Positions 35,652 through 43,770 of a stretch of DNA of 47,765 nucleotides are shown piece after piece (position 1 is the stretch's first letter; every line of letters starts with the position of its first letter). The notes beneath the pieces are model-generated. The model was not told where the DNA came from and did no database searches. It was given only the letters and a program-made list of their open reading frames with translations. The stretch is from Phaeospirillum sp. (GTDB taxonomy: Bacteria > Pseudomonadota > Alphaproteobacteria > Rhodospirillales > Magnetospirillaceae). The stretch is taken from NCBI GenBank assembly GCA_030824585.1, contig JAVBXM010000239.1, positions 1-47,765 on the forward strand, given 5' to 3'. Made by a program: the position numbers and the translations under genes.

Positions 35652-36074
35652 ATGGCCAGAAACTGTCGCTTCGCCGTCGCCGTCCACATCGCCTCGCTGC
35701 TCGCCACCATGGAGGGGCAGCCATGCACGTCGGAATGGATCGCCGGTTCGGTCAACACCAACCCGGTGGTGGTGCGCCGCCTGCTGTCCGCCCTGGCCAA
35801 GGCCGGGCTGGTCCATTCGACGCGGGGCAGCACGGGCGGATCGTCGCTGGCCCGGCCGGCCGACCGCATCTCGCTGCTCGACATCCACCGGGCGGTGGAC
35901 GAGGAGGAGGAGCCGGCGCTGCACAACCAGCCGCCCAATCCGGCTTGTCCGGTGGGGCGCAACATCCAGTCGGTGCTGCTCCGGGTGATCGAGCGGGCCG
36001 ATGCCGCCCGCGACGCGGTTCTGTCCACCACCAAGCTGTCCGAGGTGGTGGGAGCCCTGAAGGTCGAGGGTTAG
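35652..36074 (+). CDS. Rrf2-family transcriptional regulator
   Basis: ATG 35652 gives 140 residues. The winged helix-turn-helix includes FAVAVHIASLLATME, SEWIAGSVNTNPVVVRRLLSALAKAGLV and STRGSTGGSSLARP, standard for Rrf2. The region that holds three Fe-S Cys in IscR/NsrR has only one (NPACPVG); other Cys are at 5 and 25. So this is probably not a classical Fe-S sensor and may respond to a redox or small-molecule signal. It lies next to a flavodoxin-family gene in the same direction. Similar sequences ahead of both genes point to autoregulation and control of the flavodoxin; that is inference. Confidence 0.88.
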   Translation: MARNCRFAVAVHIASLLATMEGQPCTSEWIAGSVNTNPVVVRRLLSALAKAGLVHSTRGSTGGSSLARPADRISLLDIHRAVDEEEEPALHNQPPNPACPVGRNIQSVLLRVIERADAARDAVLSTTKLSEVVGALKVEG

Positions 36075-36097
36075 GCGCTATTTTTTTGGGTTAAAAC

Positions 36098-36120
36098 GTA
36101 ACGGTAACAGATACCATTAC
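36098..36120. promoter_or_regulatory. Palindromic operator upstream of the flavodoxin-family gene
   Basis: GTAACGGTA-ACAGA-TACCATTAC is an inverted repeat (8 of 9 arm bases pair), 15 bases before the ATG and just ahead of the AAGGAGAG ribosome-binding site. Half of it recurs before the Rrf2 gene at 35631-35642. Binding here would block transcription. Confidence 0.6.
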
Positions 36121-36135
36121 AGCAAGGAGAGCAAT

Positions 36136-36702
36136 ATGACTTCCATCGCCATCGTCTTTCATTCCGGCTACGGCCATACCCAGGCGGTCGCCGAGGCCGT
36201 CGCCGCCGGGGCGGCCCAGGTGGCCGGCGCCCAGGTGCACCTGGTCCCGGCCGATCAGGCGGAAGCCAAGGCCGACCTGCTGAACGGCGCCGACGCCATC
36301 GTGTTCGGCTCGCCCACCTACATGGGCTCGGTCTCGGCCAAGTTCAAAGAGTTCATGGAGTGGAGTTCCAAGACCTGGTACGGCCGGGGCTGGCAGGACA
36401 AGGTGGCGGCGGGCTTCACCGTCTCGGCCAGCCAGAGCGGCGACAAGCTGAACACGCTGATCCAACTATCCATCTTCGCCGCCCAGCACGGCATGGTGTG
36501 GGTCGGCCTGGACCTGCTGCCCGGCAACAACAGTTCCAAGGGCAGCGTCGAGGACCTCAACCGGCTGGGCAGCTTCCTGGGCGTCATGGCCCAGGCCAAT
36601 TCCGACCAGGGACCGGAAGGCGTGACCGAAGCCGACAGGAAGACCGCCACCCACCTGGGCAAGCGGGTCGCCGAGGCGGCGGCGCGGTGGAAGGCCTCGT
36701 AA
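36136..36702 (+). CDS. Flavodoxin-family (WrbA-like) protein
   Basis: A 188-residue FMN-binding flavodoxin-fold protein. The phosphate-binding loop is IVFHSGYGHTQAVAEAV (about 5-21). The AIVFGSPTYMGSVSAKFKEFME block (about 55-76) and AAGFTVSASQSGDKLNTL (about 94-111) match NAD(P)H:quinone oxidoreductases and FMN reductases of the WrbA group. ATG 36136 has a strong AAGGAGAG site. The gene is controlled, by inference, by the Rrf2 protein upstream through the palindrome at 36098-36120. The electron acceptor is probably a quinone, but this is not shown. Confidence 0.85.
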   Translation: MTSIAIVFHSGYGHTQAVAEAVAAGAAQVAGAQVHLVPADQAEAKADLLNGADAIVFGSPTYMGSVSAKFKEFMEWSSKTWYGRGWQDKVAAGFTVSASQSGDKLNTLIQLSIFAAQHGMVWVGLDLLPGNNSSKGSVEDLNRLGSFLGVMAQANSDQGPEGVTEADRKTATHLGKRVAEAAARWKAS

Positions 36703-36722
36703 GTCGGTTTCCCATCTCCAAC

Positions 36723-36797
36723 GAAGCGAGGGATCTCCGCCCGGAGCACCGGTGCCGAGCCGGAAATACCGCTCCAGGCGGAGATCCCCCGGATGAC
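36723..36797. repeat. Palindromic intergenic repeat, copy B
   Basis: GGATCTCCGCC (36731-36741) pairs with GGCGGAGATCC (36777-36787), with further pairing of CGGAGC and GCTCC and an inner CACCGGTG palindrome. It is related to the element at 33792-33896. It follows the flavodoxin stop by 20 bases and could also act as a terminator. Confidence 0.6.
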
Positions 36798-36886
36798 GTG
36801 AAGGGCGGTTTCGGCCGCCCCCACCCGGGGACCTAGGGCATTCAGTGTATTGACTGGAGTCCTATCCGCTTCTTACCCTGCGCCCC

Positions 36887-39070
36887 ATGGGGATCAGGGA
36901 CGCCGCCATCAACTGGTGCGGCGAGTTCCGTTCGCGTGAACTCGAGGACACCTTCGTCGAAGCGTCACGGCAACGCCTGCTGGACGCGGCCTATCTCTGC
37001 GTGCTGGCCACCAGCCTGACCTGCCTGTCCTTCGTTCCCCTCGATCTGATGACGCTTTCGGGCGACCGGCTGGTGTTCTTCCTGACCGTGCGCCTGGCCG
37101 TCGCCACCCTGATGGCCATCGGGCTGACCACCCTGGCCCAGGCCGCCACCGCCCCCATGATCATCGCGGTCACCCATCTGTACCTCTACGCCTTCTTCTG
37201 CCTCAACGCCCTGGTTTTCGCCCATCCCCTGCTGGACCGCCATGGCGGCACGTTCTTTCCGCTGATCGCCATGTCGCTGTTCATGTTCATGCCGGGGCCG
37301 TTCCGGCGGGTGGCGCTGCTCTGCGCCGTGGCGCCCCTGCTCAGTCTGGTGTTCTGGGCGGAATGGCGCGAGGTGCCGGAAAGCCCGGCCGACATGACCA
37401 TCATCGCCCTGGTCACCGTGGTGGCCTATCTGGTCGGCGCCATGGCCCGCACCCAGATCGAGCGCATGGGGCGGCGCCAGTTCCTGCTGGTCGAGGGCGA
37501 GCGCCGGGCGCGCGTCACCTTGCTGGAGGCCAAGGAGGCGGCCGAGGCCGGGACACGGGCCAAGAGCGAATTCCTGGCGGTGATGAGCCACGAAATCCGC
37601 ACCCCCATGAACGGCATCCTCGGCATGGTGCGCCTGCTGCTCGACCGGCCGCTGGAGGCCGAGGACCGCGAGCGCCTGGAGATGGTCCACCAGTCCGCCG
37701 AGGTGCTGCTGGGCATCCTGGACAACATCTTGGACCTCTCCAAGGTGGAGGCCGGGCGGATGGAGTTCGAGCGGGCGCCCTTCAGCCCCGTCCGGGTCAT
37801 CGCCGGCATCCAGACCCTGTTGTCGGCCCGCGCCGGCGAAAAGGGGCTCAAGCTGTCCCACGCCATCGCCCCGGGGGTTCCCGAATGGGTCGAGGGCGAC
37901 GGCGGACGCCTGCGCCAGATCCTGCTCAATCTGGTGGGCAATGCCGTCAAGTTCACCGATGCCGGCCATGTGCTGGTCCGGGTCGGGCCGGCCGCCGACG
38001 GGTCGGACCGGCTGGAATTCTCGGTGACCGATACCGGCATCGGCCTGGAGGAGGCCGAGATCCGGCGGCTGTTCCATGCCTTCGCCCAGGCCGATTCCTC
38101 CATCACCCGGCGCTTCGGCGGTAGCGGGCTGGGGCTGGCCATCTGCCGCCGGCTGGTGGAGGCCCAGGGCGGCGAAATCGGGGTGGAAAGCCGCCCGGGC
38201 GTGGGCAGCCGCTTCTGGCTGCGCCTGGATTTGCCGGCCACCGCCGCGCCCGCCCCCGGCGCGGTGGACGCGCGCGGCGACGCGGTGCTGCCGCCGTTGT
38301 CGGTGCTGCTGGCCGAGGACAACGCCATCAACCAGAAGGTGGCCCTGGGCTTCCTGACCAAGGCCTCCCATCGGGTCGTCGTCGCCGCCAACGGTGCCGA
38401 GGCGCTGGAGATGGCGCGGGGCGGCGGCTTCGACGTGGTGCTGATGGACATGCAGATGCCGGTGATGGACGGGCTCGAGGCGGCGAAGCGCATCCGGGCG
38501 CTGCCCGCTCCGGCCGGTTCGGTGCCGATCATCGCGCTTACCGCCAACGCCATGCGCGGCGATGCCGAGCGCTGCCGCGACGCCGGCATGAACGCCCACG
38601 TGGCCAAGCCGGTGGACCCGGCGATTCTGTTCCAGGTCATCGCCGACGTGCTGGCCGGCCGGCCGGTGGCGGAGGGGACGCCGTCGTTGGCCGCCGCGAC
38701 GTCGCCCTTCGCCGAACTGACCGCCCATCTGGGGCCCGAGGGCATGGTGGGGCTGATCTCCACCTTCCTGACCCAGGCCGAGGCGGCCTGCCGCATCCTG
38801 GCGGAAGAGACCGGGGACATGCTGCGCCTGCATATGGCGGCCCATGATCTCAAGAGCATGGCCGGGGCGGCCGGCTGCACTCCTCTGGCCGATCTGGCCG
38901 CCGCCATCGAGGCCGCCGCCCGCGCCGGCCACGCCGAGGAGGTGCGCCGCCACCTCCAGCCCCTGGATCAGGTCTGGTCGGCGACCCGCGAGACGCTGGA
39001 ACAGCGCTTCGGGCTGTCCGACGCGGCGCTGGTTCAGGAATTGCCGGACAGCACCGTTCCGGCCAGATAG
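36887..39070 (+). CDS. Hybrid sensor histidine kinase (membrane, HisKA, ATPase, receiver, HPt)
   Basis: A 727-residue hybrid kinase. The N-terminal part (about 30-190) has about six membrane helices with no named sensor domain that I recognise. The HisKA box SHEIRTPMNG has the phospho-His at about 235. The ATPase domain has NAVKFTDAG (N box), TDTGIGL and GGSGLGLAICRRL. A receiver follows with the phospho-Asp at about 521 (LMDMQMPVMDG). A C-terminal HPt domain has His at about 653 (AHDLKSMAGAAG). The protein can thus run a full phosphorelay, with the final receiver elsewhere. The end overlaps the convergent folC by 37 bases. Signal and output are unknown. Confidence 0.92.
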   Translation: MGIRDAAINWCGEFRSRELEDTFVEASRQRLLDAAYLCVLATSLTCLSFVPLDLMTLSGDRLVFFLTVRLAVATLMAIGLTTLAQAATAPMIIAVTHLYLYAFFCLNALVFAHPLLDRHGGTFFPLIAMSLFMFMPGPFRRVALLCAVAPLLSLVFWAEWREVPESPADMTIIALVTVVAYLVGAMARTQIERMGRRQFLLVEGERRARVTLLEAKEAAEAGTRAKSEFLAVMSHEIRTPMNGILGMVRLLLDRPLEAEDRERLEMVHQSAEVLLGILDNILDLSKVEAGRMEFERAPFSPVRVIAGIQTLLSARAGEKGLKLSHAIAPGVPEWVEGDGGRLRQILLNLVGNAVKFTDAGHVLVRVGPAADGSDRLEFSVTDTGIGLEEAEIRRLFHAFAQADSSITRRFGGSGLGLAICRRLVEAQGGEIGVESRPGVGSRFWLRLDLPATAAPAPGAVDARGDAVLPPLSVLLAEDNAINQKVALGFLTKASHRVVVAANGAEALEMARGGGFDVVLMDMQMPVMDGLEAAKRIRALPAPAGSVPIIALTANAMRGDAERCRDAGMNAHVAKPVDPAILFQVIADVLAGRPVAEGTPSLAAATSPFAELTAHLGPEGMVGLISTFLTQAEAACRILAEETGDMLRLHMAAHDLKSMAGAAGCTPLADLAAAIEAAARAGHAEEVRRHLQPLDQVWSATRETLEQRFGLSDAALVQELPDSTVPAR

Positions 39071-40338
39071 AGGCTGCCGCAGATCAGGATGCGGGCCGGA
39101 CCGGTGCCGGCCGCGATCAGCTCGGCCATGGCCGCCTCCACCGAGGGCGAAGGCTTGGCGTCCAGGCAGAAATGCCGGATGGCGGCCGCCGCGCCGTCCT
39201 CGGCCGGCAGCGTCGCCGCCTCACCGGGAATGGCGACGGTGCGCAAGGTGTGGAAGCGCGCCGCCAGCGGCTCCAGATAGCCGTCCACGTCCTTGGTGGA
39301 AAGAATGCCGAATACCCCCATCAGCGGCTTGTCGCGCCAGGTGCGGGCGTGCTGGGCGACGGCCTCTGCGGCATGGGGATTGTGCCCGCCGTCCAGCCAC
39401 AGCTCCCACCCCTCGGGCAGCAAATCCACCAGGGGCCCCTTGGTCAGGCGCTGCAGCCGGGCCGGCCATTCCACCGAGCGGATGCCGGGGCCCAGCGCGC
39501 CTTGCGGAAAATCGGGGAAGGCGGGGACCGGCGCGGTGCGGGACAGGCGCTCGATGGAAGCCAGGGCCAGGGCGGTATTGCGGTACTGGAAGGCGCCGGC
39601 CAGGGCGGGGGCGGGCAGGTTCCACTCCACCGACGGACCGCGATAGACCAGCCCGCCGTCGGCATTGGTGCGGGCGAAGAAATCCTCGCCCTCCTTGATC
39701 AGCGGAACGCCCAGCTCGGTGGAGCGCGCCTCCAGCACCTTGGCGGCCTTGCGTCCCTGCCTGGCGACCACGCAGGCGATGCCGCGCTTCATGATGCCGG
39801 CCTTCTCGGCGGCGATGGCCTCGATGCGTCCCCCCAGGAAGCTCTCGTGGTCCATGGCGATGGGGGTGATGACGGTCAGCGCCGGGCGTTCCACCACGTT
39901 GGTGGCGTCCAGCCGCCCGCCCAACCCGGTCTCCAGGATGCAGACCTCGGCGGGATGCCTGGCGAAGGCCAGGAAGGCGGCGGCGGTGGTGATCTCGAAG
40001 AAGGTGACGGGATGGCCGGCGTTGGCCGCCTCCACCTCCTCCAGCAGGGCCAGCAGCTCCGGGTCGGAGGGCAGGGCGCCGCCGATGCGGATGCGCTCGG
40101 CGAAGCGCACCAGATGGGGCGAGGTATAGACGTGGGCGCGCATGCCCGCCGCCTCGAACAGGGCGCGCAGCGTGGCCACCGTCGAGCCCTTGCCGTTGGT
40201 TCCCGCCACGTGGATCACCGGCGGCAGTTTTTCCTGGGGATTGCCCAGCGCGTCCAGCAGCCGCAGGACGCGGTCCAGGGACAGGTCGATGACCTTGGGG
40301 TGCAGCCGGGTCAGGCGGTCGAGAATGCTGTCGATCAT
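39034..40338 (-). CDS. folC: Folylpolyglutamate / dihydrofolate synthase FolC
   Basis: FolC adds glutamate to dihydropteroate and to folates. The 434 residues have the Mur-ligase-type P-loop GTNGKGS at 46-52. SPHLVRFAERIRIGG, ILETGLGGRLDATNV, ITPIAMDHESFLG and WLDGGHNPHAA are family landmarks. The C-terminus ends GTVLSGNS and overlaps the hybrid kinase gene by 37 bases tail to tail. In many alphaproteobacteria folC follows accD directly; here a sensor kinase gene lies between them. Confidence 0.95.
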   Translation of the reverse strand: MIDSILDRLTRLHPKVIDLSLDRVLRLLDALGNPQEKLPPVIHVAGTNGKGSTVATLRALFEAAGMRAHVYTSPHLVRFAERIRIGGALPSDPELLALLEEVEAANAGHPVTFFEITTAAAFLAFARHPAEVCILETGLGGRLDATNVVERPALTVITPIAMDHESFLGGRIEAIAAEKAGIMKRGIACVVARQGRKAAKVLEARSTELGVPLIKEGEDFFARTNADGGLVYRGPSVEWNLPAPALAGAFQYRNTALALASIERLSRTAPVPAFPDFPQGALGPGIRSVEWPARLQRLTKGPLVDLLPEGWELWLDGGHNPHAAEAVAQHARTWRDKPLMGVFGILSTKDVDGYLEPLAARFHTLRTVAIPGEAATLPAEDGAAAAIRHFCLDAKPSPSVEAAMAELIAAGTGPARILICGSLYLAGTVLSGNS

Positions 40339-40372
40339 GATTGGAAAGGCCGCGCGTCGTCAGGCGATGGGA

Positions 40373-42271
40373 TCAGGCGCGATCCGGAAGGGTGAAGCTG
40401 AAGGTGCTGCCCTGGTCGGGGACGGACACCACCCGGATGCGGCCGCCGTGACGTTCCACGATCTTGCGGCAGATGGCAAGGCCAATCCCGGTGCCTTCAT
40501 AGTGGTTCAGGGTATGCAGCCGCTGGAACACCACGAAGATCTTGTCCCAGTAGGCCTCCTCGATGCCGATGCCGTTGTCGGCGAAGGCGAATTCCCAGCA
40601 ATCGCCCCGGCGGGTCGCCGTCACCCGGATTTCCGGGTTGCGGTCGGCATGGCGGAACTTGATGGCGTTGCCGATCAGGTGCTGGAACAAAAGCCGCAAC
40701 TGCCCGGGATCGGCGTTGACCACCGGCAGGCCGTCGTGGATGACCGTGGCTTTCGTCTCGTCCATGCGGAGCTTCAGGGCGTCCAGCACCTCCGCCAGGA
40801 CGGCCCCGGCGTCGACCGGCGGAAAGAGCGGATCGCCCCGGTCGATCAGGGTGTATTCCAGCAATCCGCTCAACTGGGCGCGCATGCGGTGGGCGCCCTC
40901 GACGGCGTAGGTGATGTACTGGTCGGCATCCTCGCCCAACTGGCCGCCATAGCGCATTTGCAGCAGTTGCAGGAAGCTGGCGATGGTCCGTGCCGGCTCC
41001 TGCAGGTCGTGGGCGGCCACGGCGGTCACCATCTCCAGGTCGTAATGGGCGCGGCGCAGCTTTTCCTCGGCGGATTTGCGGCCGGTGATGTCGCGGCTGA
41101 TGCCGACCATGCCCAGCAGGGTGCCGCGATCGTCGTGGATCGGCGCCTTGACGGTTTCCAGCAGCACCCGGCGCCCGTCGGGGTAGTCGATCCATTCCTC
41201 GTTGGTGCTGGGATGCCCGGCGGCCATGGCTTCGCGATCCTTGGCCCGGTAGAAGGCGGCGATATCGGGAGGAGCGAACTGGTCGTCGGTCTTGCCGGCC
41301 ATGTCGTTCTCGGAGCGGCCGCAATAGGCGGCGAAGGCCTTGTTGTAGCCCAGGTAGCGCGATTGCGGGTCCTTGAAGAAGATCAGGTCCGGCACCGAAT
41401 CCATCAAGGTGCGCAGCAGGGCCTGCTCCTTGGCCAGGGCGGCGTAGGGCGCCTGGACCCCCGAGACGAACAGCGCGTTGTAGATCAGCAGGTAGGCCAG
41501 GGCCTTGCCCACATGGCCGGTCAGGTTGAACAGGTCGCCCACGTCGCCGTAAAGGGTGAGCAGCACGCCGGTCAGGCCCAGGACCCAGGCCGCGGCGGCC
41601 ACCTTCAGGTCGTTGCGGTCCCCGTCGCGGCGAAACCGCAGATACAGGAGGCTGGAGGCCGCCACATAGGCGGCGGACAGGACGTATTCGGCGGTGATCT
41701 TGAAGGTGGTCAGGCCGCTGCCGGGGATGAAGGTCCGGGGAAACCACTCGGGGTGGGCCAGTCCGGCGGCGATCAGTGCCGCGGTGAGCAGCCCGACGGC
41801 GCCAAGGCACAGCCGCCGCTCCCGGTTGCTCCATTGGCGTTCGGCGGTGGTCACCGCCAGGATCAGGCCGATCGCCATGGCCAGGCGCCCCAAAAGCCAA
41901 AGGTTGATGGCCTTTTCCGGGCTGCTGGGGGTGATCAGGTCCGGCATGCCGGCATAGGACAGCGTGTGGAAGATGTCGATGGCCGCCGCCGCCATGGCGG
42001 CCAGTCCGACGATCAGGCTCCGGTGGTTCCGGTCGGCGCGGCGCACGGCCCAGCCGAGCGAGAACACCATCAGCGAGACCGAGATGCTTACCAGTTCCAA
42101 GATGGAGTGGACCGGCAGGTAGTCGTCGGGATTGCCGAACACCCGCCCCGGTGGGACGATGTGCACCGCCACGCCGCACAGCACCGCAGCCGCCGCCATC
42201 AGCAGGGGCGGCACCGCCAGTGGCAGAACTCCCTTTCCAACCCGGGTCAAGACGGGAACCTCGTACCCCAA
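40373..42271 (-). CDS. MASE3-PAS sensor histidine kinase
   Basis: A 632-residue sensor kinase. The N-terminal 280 residues hold about eight membrane helices matching the MASE3 sensor (LPVHSILELVSISVSLMVFSLGW, then AIDIFHTLSYAGM). A PAS domain follows at about 285-400 (LMDSVPDLIFFKD, GISRDITGRK). The H box is AHDLQEPARTI, with His at about 421, as in phytochrome-like kinases. The ATPase part has NAIKFRH, ADNGIGIEEAYWDKIFVVFQRLH and GTGIGLAICRKIVERHGG. There is no receiver. The start is TTG 42271, or a nearby alternative codon; no convincing ribosome-binding site fixes it. It sits between folC and accD. Confidence 0.88.
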   Translation of the reverse strand: MGYEVPVLTRVGKGVLPLAVPPLLMAAAAVLCGVAVHIVPPGRVFGNPDDYLPVHSILELVSISVSLMVFSLGWAVRRADRNHRSLIVGLAAMAAAAIDIFHTLSYAGMPDLITPSSPEKAINLWLLGRLAMAIGLILAVTTAERQWSNRERRLCLGAVGLLTAALIAAGLAHPEWFPRTFIPGSGLTTFKITAEYVLSAAYVAASSLLYLRFRRDGDRNDLKVAAAAWVLGLTGVLLTLYGDVGDLFNLTGHVGKALAYLLIYNALFVSGVQAPYAALAKEQALLRTLMDSVPDLIFFKDPQSRYLGYNKAFAAYCGRSENDMAGKTDDQFAPPDIAAFYRAKDREAMAAGHPSTNEEWIDYPDGRRVLLETVKAPIHDDRGTLLGMVGISRDITGRKSAEEKLRRAHYDLEMVTAVAAHDLQEPARTIASFLQLLQMRYGGQLGEDADQYITYAVEGAHRMRAQLSGLLEYTLIDRGDPLFPPVDAGAVLAEVLDALKLRMDETKATVIHDGLPVVNADPGQLRLLFQHLIGNAIKFRHADRNPEIRVTATRRGDCWEFAFADNGIGIEEAYWDKIFVVFQRLHTLNHYEGTGIGLAICRKIVERHGGRIRVVSVPDQGSTFSFTLPDRA

Positions 42272-42283
42272 CTCTGAAAAGAC

Positions 42284-42310
42284 AATACCGAAGCCATGGG
42301 CCTCGGTATT
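42284..42310. repeat. AATACCGA inverted repeat before the MASE3 kinase
   Basis: AATACCGA (42284-42291) and TCGGTATT (42303-42310) pair perfectly around 11 bases, 13 bases upstream of the kinase start. It could be an operator or a leader hairpin. Confidence 0.4.
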
Positions 42311-42368
42311 ACCATAGAGCTAGTGTAATGCCCCGCTCGGAGAATTTCCAGCCCTGCGAGAGGCCGGG

Positions 42369-43295
42369 TCAGTCCTGGTCGACGGTATCGGGAGTATCGA
42401 TGGGCAGCGACACCAGATCGCCGGCCGCACCGCGATTCTTCAGCAGCGACAGGATGCGGATCATGGTGGCGCGCAGGTCGCGGCGCGGTACCACCATGTC
42501 CACCATGCCGTGCTCCAGCAGGTATTCCGCCTTTTGGAAGCCTTCGGGCAGCTTTTCGCGGATGGTGCTTTCGATGACGCGGGCGCCGGCAAAGCCGATC
42601 ACCGCGCCGGGCTCGGCGATGGCGATGTCGCCCAGCATGGCGAAGCTGGCCGAGACGCCGCCGGTGGTGGGGTCGGTCAGCAGCACGATATAGGGCAGCC
42701 GCTTCTCCTTGACCTTGTCCACCGCCACGGTGGTCCGGGCCATCTGCATCAGCGACAGGATGCCTTCCTGCATGCGGGCGCCGCCCGAGGCGGGAATGAC
42801 GATCAGCGGCGCGTCCTGCAGCACCGCCAGCTCGGCCGCCGCCACGATGCCCTCGCCCACGGCGATGCCCATGGAGCCGCCCTGGAAGTCGAAGTTGAAG
42901 CAGGCGGCCACCACGTTCATGCCGCCCATGCGGCCGTGGGCGACCACGATGGCGTCCACCTCGCCGGTCTTGGAGCGGGTATCCTTGAGGCGGTCGGAGT
43001 AGCGCTTCTGGTCCTTGAACTTCAGCGGGTCGTCGGCGACCTTGGGCAGCTCGATGCGCTGGAACTGGCCGTCATCGAACAGCATGCCCAGGCGCTTCTT
43101 GGCCGACAGGCGCATGTGATGGCCGCAATGCTGGCAGACGTTCAACGCCTTTTCCAGGTCGCGGTGGAAGATCATGTGGCCGCAGCCCGGGCATTTGAGC
43201 CACAGGTTGTCGGGCACCTCCTTGGGCGCCACCAGTCCGATGAGGCGCTCCTTCAGCGAGCGCCGGGTATTGTCGAGATTGGTCAGCCAATTCAT
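42369..43295 (-). CDS. accD: Acetyl-CoA carboxylase carboxyltransferase beta subunit AccD
   Basis: AccD is half of the carboxyltransferase that makes malonyl-CoA. ATG 43295 (MNWLTNLDNTRRSL, AAAGGA upstream) gives 308 residues. The N-terminal zinc ribbon uses Cys35, Cys38, Cys54 and Cys57 (CPGCGH, CQHCGHH). The crotonase-like core contains GGSMGIAVGEGIV, PLIVIPASGGARMQEG and YIVLLTDPTTGGVSASFAMLGD. A longer frame begins inside the cassette's inverted repeat and was rejected. It normally follows trpA; here the GxxExxY cassette lies between. Confidence 0.96.
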   Translation of the reverse strand: MNWLTNLDNTRRSLKERLIGLVAPKEVPDNLWLKCPGCGHMIFHRDLEKALNVCQHCGHHMRLSAKKRLGMLFDDGQFQRIELPKVADDPLKFKDQKRYSDRLKDTRSKTGEVDAIVVAHGRMGGMNVVAACFNFDFQGGSMGIAVGEGIVAAAELAVLQDAPLIVIPASGGARMQEGILSLMQMARTTVAVDKVKEKRLPYIVLLTDPTTGGVSASFAMLGDIAIAEPGAVIGFAGARVIESTIREKLPEGFQKAEYLLEHGMVDMVVPRRDLRATMIRILSLLKNRGAAGDLVSLPIDTPDTVDQD

Positions 43296-43343
43296 GGTCA
43301 ATCGTCCTTTCGAGCTTTTCCGGCCCGGGCATCCGTTTGATAG

Positions 43344-43372
43344 GACACAGATGAACACAGATGAACACAGAT
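43344..43372. repeat. Left inverted repeat of the cassette
   Basis: G followed by ACACAGATGA twice and ACACAGAT. It lies five bases beyond the stop of the GxxExxY gene and 48 bases before the accD start. Confidence 0.9.
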
Positions 43373-43377
43373 CAGAA

Positions 43378-43770
43378 TCACAGACGTATCCTCTTGAACT
43401 CCAGCTTCGGCTTGCCGAAGTTCAACAGCAATGCTGTCTGCAATCCGCTGGCTCGCAGGTAATTGAGGCATTGTCCAACATGGTTTGACGCCAGTGCCTC
43501 GATAGCTTTCAGTTCGACGACGACGCTCCGTTCCACCACAAGGTCGGCGATATAGGTACCGACAGGATCGCCCTTGTAATCGATACGGTACGAGACTTCT
43601 CGTTCGACGAAAAGTCCCGCGAGGCTCAGTTCCTTCAAGAGAGCCTTTTGGTACACCGCTTCGAGAAAGCCGTTTCCAAGGATATTTGAAACCTCGAATG
43701 CGGCGGCCAAGATGCGCCCCGTCAGGGGGTCTCGGTCGGCGCCGTCTTTCCGGGCGTCATCTGTGTTCAT
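43378..43770 (-). CDS. GxxExxY family PD-(D/E)XK-like protein
   Basis: A 130-residue protein of the GxxExxY family, related to PD-(D/E)XK nucleases. The motif is visible as GFLEAVY (about 34-40), after LTGRILAAAFEVSNILGNG. The nuclease-like core reads GTYIADLVVERSVVVELKAIE, giving Asp, Glu-x-Lys. LNYLRASGLQTALLLNFGKPKLEFKR is the typical C-terminus. The ATG at 43770 lies inside the right inverted repeat. The repeat has ATGs in three frames, because its period is 10; only this one opens the gene, as the other two meet stops within 13 codons. GC is lower than in neighbours. The true activity is unknown. Confidence 0.88.
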   Translation of the reverse strand: MNTDDARKDGADRDPLTGRILAAAFEVSNILGNGFLEAVYQKALLKELSLAGLFVEREVSYRIDYKGDPVGTYIADLVVERSVVVELKAIEALASNHVGQCLNYLRASGLQTALLLNFGKPKLEFKRIRL

